Of a stretch of DNA of 25,824 bases, positions 8,838 to 15,711 are shown piece after piece. The DNA is from CAYUKK01 sp964445305. GTDB lineage: Bacteria; Acidobacteriota; Aminicenantia; Aminicenantales; UBA8522. The stretch lies in contig CAYUKK010000194.1 of the NCBI GenBank assembly GCA_964445305.1, positions 1-25,824 on the forward strand. The letters run 5' to 3'. The number at the start of each line of letters is the position of its first letter. Within the stretch, counting starts at the first letter, position 1. The position numbers and the translations under genes were made by a program. The notes below the pieces were generated by a model, which was not told the origin of the DNA, did not search any database, and worked only from the letters and a program-made list of their open reading frames with translations.

Positions 8838-10280
8838 ATGAAAAAGGGACAGACAAGCTATCGAAGGGCAGTTTGGAGCGTTTTGATTTTCCCTGCTTTG
8901 GTGGTCAGCTTGGCCACATGCAAGAAGCCTGCTCCGAGAGATTTCACCGCTGAGCTCAAGGGTTCCTTTCGCCAGGATGTGAATGGCTGGATTTTCGTTC
9001 ATCTTGAGGGTGAACCCACGCAGGTGGGCTTCCAGCATGGCTACCATCTCGCCGCTGAAATCGACGACGCCCTGCGCATGTTCACCTCCTTCCTCCCCCA
9101 CTCGGCGGGTAAGGATTGGAGCTTTTTCCGTGAGGCGGCTTCCCGGATGTTCTGGCCCAAAGTCGACCCTGAATACCAGGAAGAGATCGAGGGAATCGTC
9201 AGGGGGTTGAAGGCTCGTCTCCCCAATGCCCCATACGATGTCTATGACATCACCGCCCTTAACGGCTGGATCGAGCTCGCCTGGTACTACATTCCTTACC
9301 TGAGCGGCCAAACACAAGGTGGGACGACAGAAAACAAGGCGCCAGCCTATTGCAGTGCCTTTATCGCCACGGGAAGCTACACCGAAGACGGCAAGATTGT
9401 CATGGGCCATAACGCCTGGGTGGATTACGCCGTCGGTGAGCGCTGGAACATCATCGTCGACCTTGTCCCGGCCAAGGGTTACCGGATTTTTATGGACTCT
9501 TACCCTGGCTTCATCCACAGCGGCGATGACTTTGTCATGACCAGCGGCGGCATCCTCTACACCGAAACGACGATGTCGATGTACTCCGGCTTCGACGAAA
9601 CCGGCACGCCCGAGTTTGTCCGCGCCCGCCGGGCTACCCAGTATGCGAGCTCGATCGACGATTTTGTCCGCATCATGATGACGGGCAACAACGGCGCTTA
9701 TGCCAACGACTGGCTCGTTGGCGACTTGAAAACAAATGAAATTGCCCGGCTCGAGCTCGGCCTCAAGAATCAGCGTGTCTGGCGGACCACCGATGGCTAT
9801 TTTGTCGGCGCCAATTTCCCCTGTGACGAGAAGGTCATTGCCGAGGAGACGACTTACAAACCCGACGACCCGACCTTGACGGTGAATGTCCGGCGGGCCC
9901 GCTGGGAGCAGCTCATGGAGGAATACAAGGGAAGGATCAACGCCGAGACGGGAAAGCTCTTCGAGGCTGACCACCTGGACGCCAGCTCGGGCACTGTGGC
10001 CCTCAACAGCCAGGTCCTCTGCGGCCACGTTGACGAAGACCCGCGGGGGCTGCCGGAGTTTATTTGGCCCGCCTATTATCCCGCTGGCTCTGTTCAGGGC
10101 AAGGTGACAACGGCAGCCTTAGCTTCGGAGCTCAAGATGTGGGCAAGGATGGGCCACCCCTGTGGCCGCGATTTCCTGGCCGCAGAATTTCTGGCCAAGC
10201 ATCCAGAATTTTCCTGGCAGGCTGAGTTCCTCAAAGACATGAAATCCCATCCCTGGACCCTCTTCGAAGCAAAAAAATAG
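8838..10280 (+). CDS. C45-type Ntn-hydrolase / phospholipase B-like lipoprotein
   Basis: A 480-residue secreted protein. The N-terminus has basic residues, a hydrophobic stretch and LATC (Cys28), an acceptable though not ideal lipobox, so membrane anchoring is likely. The body resembles the C45 acyltransferase / phospholipase B-like Ntn-hydrolase fold. AYCSAFIATGSYTEDGKIVMGHN places Cys172 as the probable autoproteolytic nucleophile, and it is followed by the typical GHN/D strand and a GGILYTETT segment. Such enzymes cleave amide bonds in beta-lactam precursors, N-acyl amino acids, bile conjugates or lipids; the substrate here is unknown. AAGGAGG lies 5 bases before the ATG. The KduD-like gene starts 6 bases after its stop, so they form an operon. 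Confidence 0.8.
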   Translation: MKKGQTSYRRAVWSVLIFPALVVSLATCKKPAPRDFTAELKGSFRQDVNGWIFVHLEGEPTQVGFQHGYHLAAEIDDALRMFTSFLPHSAGKDWSFFREAASRMFWPKVDPEYQEEIEGIVRGLKARLPNAPYDVYDITALNGWIELAWYYIPYLSGQTQGGTTENKAPAYCSAFIATGSYTEDGKIVMGHNAWVDYAVGERWNIIVDLVPAKGYRIFMDSYPGFIHSGDDFVMTSGGILYTETTMSMYSGFDETGTPEFVRARRATQYASSIDDFVRIMMTGNNGAYANDWLVGDLKTNEIARLELGLKNQRVWRTTDGYFVGANFPCDEKVIAEETTYKPDDPTLTVNVRRARWEQLMEEYKGRINAETGKLFEADHLDASSGTVALNSQVLCGHVDEDPRGLPEFIWPAYYPAGSVQGKVTTAALASELKMWARMGHPCGRDFLAAEFLAKHPEFSWQAEFLKDMKSHPWTLFEAKK

Positions 10281-10286
10281 AGGAAA

Positions 10287-11063
10287 ATGGGACTCCACCA
10301 AGTTCTCGACCTTTTCAGGCTCGATGGCCGAGTGGCCATCGTCAGCGGAGCCAGCCGCGGTCTGGGTAAGGCTATGGCCATCGGGCTGGCCGAAGCGGGG
10401 GCAGATATCGTTGCTCTGAGCACCCATTTGCCTAACCTCCGCTCGACTATTACCGCCGTTCGATCTTTGGGACGGACGATCCTTCCTTTGCGTTGTGATG
10501 TGACCGTGCCGAGCCAGATAGAGAGGGTTGTTCAAGAGACTTTGGCCCACCTTGGAAAGGTGGACATTCTCGTCAACAATGCCGGGATCATCCGCCGGGC
10601 GCCAGCCCAGCAATATTCTCGTTCGGACTGGGAGGAGGTATTAGCCACGAACCTCACCGCCGTCTTCCGATTCTGTCAGGCTGTGGGAAAGCACATGATT
10701 GAACGGCGCCAGGGAAAAATCATCAACATCGCCTCGGTGCTGAGCTTTTCGGGTGGAATACGAGTCCCCGCCTATGCAACGAGCAAAGGTGGCGTTGCCC
10801 AGTTGACCAAGGCTTTAGCCAACGAATGGGGGCAATACCATATTCAGGTGAACGCCATCGCGCCCGGTTATTTCAAGACTGATAACACCGTCGAAATCCG
10901 CCGAGATAAAAAACGGTCGGCGGAGATATCGGCCAGAATTCCGGCTGGCCGGTGGGGGGAACCCGACGATTTGAAAGGAGCAGTGGTCTTTCTTGCCTCC
11001 AGCGCCTCTGATTATATCAATGGCCATATCCTCGTCGTGGACGGTGGCTGGATGGCCCGCTAA
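10287..11063 (+). CDS. kduD: 2-dehydro-3-deoxy-D-gluconate 5-dehydrogenase-like SDR (KduD-like)
   Basis: A 258-residue classical short-chain dehydrogenase. Cofactor motif SGASRGLG lies at residues 20-27, NNAG at 97-100, and the catalytic Ser150, Tyr163 and Lys167 sit in INIASVLSFSGGIRVP-AYATSK. The segments SFSGGIRVPAY, ANEWGQYHIQVNAIAPGY, RIPAGRWGEP and the end VDGGWMAR strongly resemble E. coli KduD, which acts in pectin and uronate breakdown. A gluconate 5-dehydrogenase-like activity is the main alternative. It follows the C45 hydrolase with GAGG 3 bases before the ATG. Its stop overlaps the stop of the convergent nitroreductase by 4 bases. No other kdu, kdg or uronate gene is in the window. 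Confidence 0.85.
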   Translation: MGLHQVLDLFRLDGRVAIVSGASRGLGKAMAIGLAEAGADIVALSTHLPNLRSTITAVRSLGRTILPLRCDVTVPSQIERVVQETLAHLGKVDILVNNAGIIRRAPAQQYSRSDWEEVLATNLTAVFRFCQAVGKHMIERRQGKIINIASVLSFSGGIRVPAYATSKGGVAQLTKALANEWGQYHIQVNAIAPGYFKTDNTVEIRRDKKRSAEISARIPAGRWGEPDDLKGAVVFLASSASDYINGHILVVDGGWMAR

Positions 11064-11563
11064 AGGTAGCGGACGATTTCGGAGAGGGATTTCCGCTTCT
11101 TCGGCCGCCACGAATCGGCCGGATAGCCGAGGGGCGTCATGGCGATGGGCTCGAGCTCATCGCTTAGCGCCAGCCCTTTTCGAGCCGCCTCGGGGTCGAA
11201 GGCAGCGACCCAGCAAGTTCCCAGACCGAGGTCGGCGGCAGCCAGAATCAGATGGTCCATGGCGATGGTGGCGTCGATTTCAGCGTAATTCTTGCCATCG
11301 CGCCTGACCCAGCCCTCCGACTTGACGGCACACATGCAGAGGATGAGCGGTGCCTGGACAAACCAATCCCGGCTGTAAATTCGACTGAGCTCCTTTTCCC
11401 GTCCTTTCGTTTGAATGACGATAATGCGAAAAGGCTGTCGGTTGGCCGCCGTGGGGGCAAGGTTGGCTGCCTCAAGAATCTTTCGCAGCTTATCTTCTTC
11501 GACGGGCCTCTCCTCATACGCCCGCACGCTGTACCGCTTTTCAATAAGGTCATAAAACTCCAT
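11060..11563 (-). CDS. Nitroreductase family FMN oxidoreductase
   Basis: A 167-residue FMN-dependent reductase. The family N-terminus is clear (RYSVRAYEERPVE, with the FMN-contacting Arg/Ser cluster), followed by NLAPTAANRQPFRIIV, a helical segment ATIAMDHLILAAADLGLGTCWVAAF and a short tail GYPADSWRPKKR. It belongs to the shorter single-domain group often seen in anaerobes. Its electron acceptor cannot be predicted. AGGAG lies 9 bases before the ATG. A perfect TATAAT on the minus strand (11603-11598) gives a likely start near 11591. It ends tail-to-tail with the KduD-like gene, sharing 4 bases. Confidence 0.92.
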   Translation of the reverse strand: MEFYDLIEKRYSVRAYEERPVEEDKLRKILEAANLAPTAANRQPFRIIVIQTKGREKELSRIYSRDWFVQAPLILCMCAVKSEGWVRRDGKNYAEIDATIAMDHLILAAADLGLGTCWVAAFDPEAARKGLALSDELEPIAMTPLGYPADSWRPKKRKSLSEIVRYL

Positions 11564-11597
11564 GGCTCATCGCTCCTCTTCAATGTCGTAGCTTTTC

Positions 11598-11603
11598 ATT
11601 ATA
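11598..11603 (-). promoter_or_regulatory. -10 element for the nitroreductase gene
   Basis: A perfect TATAAT on the minus strand, about 35 bases before the ATG. The -35 region is poor. It shares the 120-base divergent spacer with the argR promoter. Confidence 0.35.
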
Positions 11604-11645
11604 CAGAAAGCTGACATGTTTGTGGATTCATGCTCAGGACAGGAC

Positions 11646-11672
11646 TTGACAACGGCCCTGTAATGGTATAAA
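11646..11672 (+). promoter_or_regulatory. Promoter of argR
   Basis: A perfect TTGACA at 11646-11651 is followed after 15 bases by TGGTATAAA, an extended -10 element (hexamer 11667-11672). A second reading has TAAATA at 11669-11674 with a 17-base spacer. Either way transcription should start around 11679-11681, within about 5 bases of the first ATG. Confidence 0.6.
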
Positions 11673-11700
11673 TATACAAAAAAATGGATAAAGATACAAA
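11663..11700 (+). promoter_or_regulatory. Tandem ARG-box-like operators over the argR start
   Basis: The 18-mer at 11683-11700 matches the Bacillus ARG-box consensus (CATGAATAAAAATKCAAK) at 13 of 18 positions by eye. The 18-mer at 11663-11680 matches at 11 of 18. They are two bases apart, similar to tandem ARG boxes elsewhere, and cover the -10 and the start codon. This would suit ArgR autoregulation. AT-rich sequence could raise the score by chance. Confidence 0.4.
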
Positions 11701-12145
11701 AATGAAGCGGCAGCAAGCCTTACGGGCCCTCCTCTTGGAAAAAAGTGTTAGCGGTCAGCGAGAGCTTGTTGACGCTCTGGCCAAAAAGGGCTTCCCCACG
11801 ACGCAGGCAACCATCTCCAGAGACCTTCAGGAAATGGGGATTGCGAAGGTCCGCACGAGCCTTGGCAAATATAGGTATGAACTCATCGACAACGCTTCGA
11901 CGGAGGTTATCTGGAAGCGGCTGCGCGTCTTGTTTCATAATTTCGTCACGGATATCAAGAGCACAAACAATCTCGTCCTGGTCAAGACATCGCCTGGAAA
12001 CGCGAACGGTGTCGCCAGCCTGATTGACCGTCTGGCCCAACCGGAAATCCTTGGCACGGTGGCGGGAGACGACACCATCCTTGTCGTTGTCGACTCCGAA
12101 AGAAACCGAGCGAAAATCGAAAACGTGTTCAGGCGTCTCCTCTGA
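11684..12145 (+). CDS. argR: Arginine repressor ArgR
   Basis: A 153-residue ArgR/AhrC-type hexameric regulator that senses L-arginine and binds ARG boxes. The N-terminal winged helix (about residues 1-68) contains QRELVDALAKKG and TTQATISRDLQEMG as recognition helix, closer to AhrC than to E. coli ArgR. The C-terminal oligomerisation and arginine-binding domain contains KTSPGNANGVASLID and GTVAGDDTIL (124-133), whose Asp pair contacts arginine. The ATG at 11684 has no Shine-Dalgarno and lies about 5 bases from the predicted transcript start. An in-frame ATG at 11702 would remove six residues. It lies 102 bases before argG on the same strand and probably controls it. Confidence 0.96.
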   Translation: MDKDTKMKRQQALRALLLEKSVSGQRELVDALAKKGFPTTQATISRDLQEMGIAKVRTSLGKYRYELIDNASTEVIWKRLRVLFHNFVTDIKSTNNLVLVKTSPGNANGVASLIDRLAQPEILGTVAGDDTILVVVDSERNRAKIENVFRRLL

Positions 12146-12146
12146 G

Positions 12147-12178
12147 CCCGCGCCGGCGCGGCTGTCGAGACGACGCGG
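12147..12178 (+). other. Competing GC-rich hairpins between argR and argG
   Basis: 12148-12161 is a perfect 14-base palindrome just after the argR stop. Its 5' part (CCCGCG at 12147-12152) can instead pair with CGCGGG at 12173-12178, so the two pairings exclude each other. No T-run follows, so it is not a standard terminator. It could limit argR read-through into argG or be a simple transcript-end structure. Confidence 0.35.
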
Positions 12179-12184
12179 GAACCA

Positions 12185-12217
12185 TTGAACGAAGCCTCAT
12201 GTGCCTGATAATTCAGC
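12185..12217 (+). promoter_or_regulatory. Promoter and ARG-box-like site before argG
   Basis: TTGAAC (12185-12190) and GATAAT (12207-12212) are 16 bases apart, close enough to sigma-70 hexamers to be a promoter, with a start near 12219. Over the -10, 12200-12217 carries TG--T, four bases, then ATTCA, which matches 8 of the 10 core positions of the E. coli ARG-box consensus. ArgR binding here would block argG transcription when arginine is plentiful. Confidence 0.4.
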
Positions 12218-12247
12218 TCGACCAGGAGGAGGGGAGAAGGAGAAGGA

Positions 12248-13495
12248 ATGGAAAGAGTGGTGCTGGCTTACTCAGGAGGGTTGGACACTTCTGTCATCCT
12301 CAAGTGGCTAACCGAAAAAGGTTATGAGGTCATCGCCTTCATCGCGAATGTCGGGCAGGACGATGACCTCGAAGATGCCAGGGAAAAGGCAAAACGCATC
12401 GGCGCATCCGGGGTCTATCTTGAGGACCTCAGGGAAGAATTTGTCACCCATTTCATTTTTCCAGCGATCAAAGCCAACGCAATCTACGAGGGACGGTACT
12501 TGTTGGGGACGGCACTGGCCCGGCCTTTGATCGCCAAAAAGCAGGTCGAAATCGCTAAGAACGAAGGCACCGACTATGTCGCCCACGGCGCTACAGGAAA
12601 AGGCAACGACCAAGTTCGTTTCGAGCTCAGCTATTATGCTCTGAAGCCGGATATCCACGTAATCTCCCCCTGGAAAGACCCTGAATTTTTAGCGGAATTC
12701 AAAGGGCGCTCGGACATGATCCGATACGCCGAAAAGTATCACATTCCTATCAAGGCTTCCGCGAGCAGGCCTTACAGTGAAGACGCCAATTTGATGCACA
12801 TCAGCCACGAAGGGGGAATCCTTGAGGACCCGAAGAGCAAGCCAGAAGAAGGCACTTTTAGTTACACCAACTCGCCCCGCCACGCTCCGGACAAAGAGAC
12901 TCACATCGAGGTCCACTTCAAGGATGGCATTCCTATCCGAGTGGTCAACAATGATGATGGCACGGTCAAAGAACGTCCCTTGGACCTTTTTCTCTACCTT
13001 AACGAGCTCGGTCGCGAAAACGGCATCGGCCGAGTCGATATGGTGGAGAACAGGTTCATCGGGATCAAATCGAGGGGCGTCTACGAAACGCCGGGCGGAA
13101 CGATTCTCCACATTGCCCACATGGACATTGAGGGAATCGCTATGGACAAGGAGGTCAGACGCCTGAGGGATATGCTCAGCCCCAAGTTCGCTGAGCTCGT
13201 TTACAACGGATTCTGGTTCAGCCCGGAGATGGACTTCCTGATGGCAGCCTTCAACAAGAGTCAAGAGGTAGTGGATGGTATTGTCTATCTTTCCCTCTAT
13301 AAGGGAAATGTCATAGTCGAGGGCCGCGAATCTCCCAGTTCCCTCTATGACCAAGAACTGTCCAGCATGGATATCGAAGGCGGGTTCAATCAGCTTGACT
13401 CGAAAGGGTTTATTAATATCCACGCCATTAGGCTCAAGGCCCACCATGCCATCTTAGAAAAACGCGGTGTGTGGCCAATGCCTTTCATGAAATAG
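12248..13495 (+). CDS. argG: Argininosuccinate synthase
   Basis: A 415-residue enzyme joining citrulline and aspartate with ATP to form argininosuccinate in the cytoplasm. The PP-loop nucleotide motif AYSGGLDTS spans residues 7-15. Further conserved segments are GRYLLGTALARPLIAK, HGATGKGNDQVRFE (citrulline and aspartate site) and KASASRPYSEDANLMHIS. The length is typical for the 400-residue short type. The ATG is preceded by a long purine-rich stretch with several GGAG/AGGAGG copies. The next gene starts 15 bases after its stop, then argH follows, so all three are probably one operon. Confidence 0.97.
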   Translation: MERVVLAYSGGLDTSVILKWLTEKGYEVIAFIANVGQDDDLEDAREKAKRIGASGVYLEDLREEFVTHFIFPAIKANAIYEGRYLLGTALARPLIAKKQVEIAKNEGTDYVAHGATGKGNDQVRFELSYYALKPDIHVISPWKDPEFLAEFKGRSDMIRYAEKYHIPIKASASRPYSEDANLMHISHEGGILEDPKSKPEEGTFSYTNSPRHAPDKETHIEVHFKDGIPIRVVNNDDGTVKERPLDLFLYLNELGRENGIGRVDMVENRFIGIKSRGVYETPGGTILHIAHMDIEGIAMDKEVRRLRDMLSPKFAELVYNGFWFSPEMDFLMAAFNKSQEVVDGIVYLSLYKGNVIVEGRESPSSLYDQELSSMDIEGGFNQLDSKGFINIHAIRLKAHHAILEKRGVWPMPFMK

Positions 13496-13510
13496 GAAAT
13501 GGAGGTATAG

Positions 13511-13876
13511 ATGGCTAACCTGAAAAACGAGAATGATTTTCTGGATGATATCCAGGAAGGGTTAAAAGCGGACGGGACGCATCCGGACTTCCCTGTTCAA
13601 AAATTTTTTCCTGGGAATGACTGGCGACAAATTCCCTGGTCTGAGCTGGCCTTTGACCTACCCGCCCTCGTTGTCTACGAAGAAAAAGAAAACAGCTCAA
13701 ATCGGGTCGTTGGCCTTATCATCGCCTTGTGTCATCGGGTCGACGGCACCCGGATTTTAGTTCTGTCGAAACTTGAAGGAAAAACACTTTGCCATTCCAT
13801 TGAGCAATCCCCATCGCAGTTCAAACCGGCCTACCTCCTCTTGAAAGAGCATGTCCCCATGGCTGGACTCCCGTAA
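13511..13876 (+). CDS. Unknown small protein encoded between argG and argH
   Basis: I do not recognise this 121-residue protein. It has an acidic N-terminus (NENDFLDDIQEG), a Trp/Pro-containing middle (FPGNDWRQIPWSELAFDLPALVVYE), two likely beta strands (VVGLIIALCHR and TRILVLSKLEG) and a C-terminal AYLLLKEH. It has two cysteines, no signal peptide and no membrane helix, so it is probably a soluble cytoplasmic domain. It looks real: GGAGG sits 5 bases before the ATG, it fills the space between argG (15 bases) and argH (7 bases), and overlapping frames are not better candidates. By position it may modulate arginine synthesis, but that is only inference. Confidence 0.75.
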   Translation: MANLKNENDFLDDIQEGLKADGTHPDFPVQKFFPGNDWRQIPWSELAFDLPALVVYEEKENSSNRVVGLIIALCHRVDGTRILVLSKLEGKTLCHSIEQSPSQFKPAYLLLKEHVPMAGLP

Positions 13877-13883
13877 TGGACAA

Positions 13884-15062
13884 ATGAAACTCTGGCCAAC
13901 AACAGCAAAACTGGATAGGCGGGCTGAAAAATTCACTGTCGGGAATGACCCGGTCATCGACTTGGAGTTCATCGAGTACGATTGTCGGGCCAGCATCGCC
14001 CACGCACGAATGCTCCATAAAATCGGAATCCTAAGCAGCAAAGAAGCCCGAGGCCTGGAGCGGGAACTCAAAAAAATCATTTCTCTTGGCCGCCAAAAAA
14101 AATTCAAAATCCGAGACGAGGAGGAAGATGCCCATACGGCGATAGAAAACCATCTCACGCGAGAAATTGGCCCGGCGGGCAAGAAAATCCACACTGGACG
14201 TTCCAGGAATGACCAAGTTCTTGTTGCCGTCCGGCTCTACAGCAAAGACCGGCTCGACCGACTCGATGGCTACCTGCGATCGTTGATTGGCACCTTGAGT
14301 CAACTCAGCTATAAAACCAGGAAATGGCCCATGCCTGGATACACGCATTCAAGAAAGGCGATGCCCTATTCGGTGGGCAAATACTTCGGAGCTTTCCGCG
14401 AAGCCTTTAAAGATGACTTGCAGCATCTCCGGGATGTTTACCGCCTCATCGACCAGAATCCCCTCGGGAGTGTGGCCGGTTACGGCACCACTCTTCGCCT
14501 CGACAGGACTCTAACGACTCGGCTTTTGGGCTTTCGAAAGACTCAGACCAACGAACTCTATGCCCAGAATAGCCGGGGCAAATTCGAAAGCCTCATTTTG
14601 TCAGCTCTGGTTCAGGTCCTGCTTGACATCGAAAGGCTCGCTAACGACCTCATCTTGTTCAGCCGAGAAGAGTTTGGCTACTTTCATTTACCCCATCGCC
14701 TCACTACCGGAAGCTCGGTCATGCCGCAAAAAAGAAACCCCGATGTTCTCGAAATCGCTCGAGCCAACTTTGCTCTTGTCCATTCATGTTACCTCCAAAT
14801 CATCGAAACCATCAAAGGACTTCCTTCCGGTTACCACAGAGATTTGCAACTGATTAAAGAGCCTCTTGTGCGGGGATTCAACAAGACTATCGAAACAGTC
14901 GAGTGTATGAGGCTGGTGCTCGAAAACCTCCATATGAACAGAACAAGGTGTGGCCAGGCCTGCACCCAAGAAATCAACGCGGCGGCAGAAGCAAATGAGC
15001 TGGTCCTAAAAGGGATTCCTTTCCGGGACGCTCACCGGCAGATAGCCCTCAAATACAAATAA
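13884..15062 (+). CDS. argH: Argininosuccinate lyase, C-terminally short
   Basis: A fumarase/aspartase-superfamily enzyme splitting argininosuccinate into arginine and fumarate. The chosen ATG (13884, MKLWPTT) gives 392 residues. The frame is open 11 codons upstream, but that would overlap the preceding gene. Conserved parts are AHTAIENHL, KKIHTGRSRNDQV (101-112), MPGYTH (catalytic-site His154), NPLGSVAGYG, and the signature GSSVMPQKRNP (276-286) with the mobile Ser loop. The sequence resembles the Bacteroidetes type. It stops soon after GIPFRDAH, whereas usual ArgH proteins (about 440-460) continue for another 50-70 residues forming the C-terminal helical subdomain. Neither other downstream frame restores a recognisable tail. 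Catalytic motifs are intact, so function is still likely. Confidence 0.93.
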   Translation: MKLWPTTAKLDRRAEKFTVGNDPVIDLEFIEYDCRASIAHARMLHKIGILSSKEARGLERELKKIISLGRQKKFKIRDEEEDAHTAIENHLTREIGPAGKKIHTGRSRNDQVLVAVRLYSKDRLDRLDGYLRSLIGTLSQLSYKTRKWPMPGYTHSRKAMPYSVGKYFGAFREAFKDDLQHLRDVYRLIDQNPLGSVAGYGTTLRLDRTLTTRLLGFRKTQTNELYAQNSRGKFESLILSALVQVLLDIERLANDLILFSREEFGYFHLPHRLTTGSSVMPQKRNPDVLEIARANFALVHSCYLQIIETIKGLPSGYHRDLQLIKEPLVRGFNKTIETVECMRLVLENLHMNRTRCGQACTQEINAAAEANELVLKGIPFRDAHRQIALKYK

Positions 15063-15075
15063 GAGGACTTCCGAA

Positions 15076-15095
15076 GCTTTTTCAGATGAAAAAGC
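15076..15095. terminator. Perfect AT-rich hairpin between argH and the Smr gene
   Basis: GCTTTTTC and GAAAAAGC form an 8-base stem around the loop AGAT, 14 bases after the argH stop. No T-run follows on either strand, but the stem's T-rich arm faces both convergent genes. A weak bidirectional terminator is the best guess. Confidence 0.35.
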
Positions 15096-15153
15096 ACAAC
15101 CGTCTGGGCTTCCATGTGGATTTCTCATGTGAGAGTGAGGGGAAAGGAAAATT

Positions 15154-15438
15154 TCATTCCGAAAAGGGTTTGAGGATGACCTCGGTCGCTCCCCAGCCGC
15201 CGCCACTCGGGTCAGCTGTCTTAAAGCGCAGGACGTGCGGGTTTCGCTCGAGAAGGCTCCAGACCGTTCGGCGAAGAGCGCCCGTCCCCTTACCGTGGAC
15301 GATGCGGACATGGTAGATGCCGAGGCGACGGCATTCCTCGAGATATTCGGGGACTAATTCTTTAACTTCCTCGGCCCGAAAAGCGTGAAGGTCGAGAACG
15401 CCGTCAATGGGAATCCGGACCGGATCGTCATTGCTCAT
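15154..15438 (-). CDS. Stand-alone Smr domain protein
   Basis: A 94-residue protein made up almost entirely of a small MutS-related (Smr) domain. The first Smr motif is LDLHAF at 15-20 (usually LDLHG; here Ala replaces Gly). HGKGTGALR at 48-56 is the second motif and GGGWGATEVIL at 79-89 the end of the fold. Smr domains are nucleic-acid endonucleases or ribosome/RNA-associated factors. In MutS2 they act with a mismatch/ribosome-rescue ATPase, but here the domain stands alone. The ATG lacks a Shine-Dalgarno. It is convergent with argH and divergent from the Pif1-like helicase with a 273-base gap. Confidence 0.9.
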   Translation of the reverse strand: MSNDDPVRIPIDGVLDLHAFRAEEVKELVPEYLEECRRLGIYHVRIVHGKGTGALRRTVWSLLERNPHVLRFKTADPSGGGWGATEVILKPFSE

Positions 15439-15613
15439 TTGGGTTGAATCTTTTTTATTTTAATAGAAAAGGAATCTCTGAAAAAGTCCGGCCACTCTGT
15501 CTCACCCAACGATTTCTGGGGCTCCGCTCACGCCTTGAAGGCAGACCCGAACTTCGTGACCCAGGAAGAGAAGCTCAACGGCGCCTCAAATTTGCGTTCC
15601 AGCCCGTGGTAGT

Positions 15614-15653
15614 GATAAATTGAATTGGGGACAGTTTATCCATTTACCCAATT
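15614..15653. repeat. Overlapping inverted repeats upstream of the Pif1-like gene
   Basis: Two interleaved palindromes lie here: GATAAA (15614-15619) with TTTATC (15635-15640), and AATTGGG (15623-15629) with CCCAATT (15647-15653). The core GAATTGGGGACAG resembles short motifs I associate with scattered repeats and transposon ends in bacterial genomes. It may be a mobile-element remnant or the operator of the downstream gene. The rest of the 273-base gap shows no gene. Confidence 0.35.
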
Positions 15654-15711
15654 TCAAAAGCAACCAAAGGAAAGGGAAGCAAGATGATGGTGAGGGTGGG
15701 CTGGACAGGAA

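Noticed and set aside
8709..10028. A 439-codon open frame antisense to the C45 hydrolase
   Set aside because: No family features; the sense gene has a signal peptide and ribosome site.
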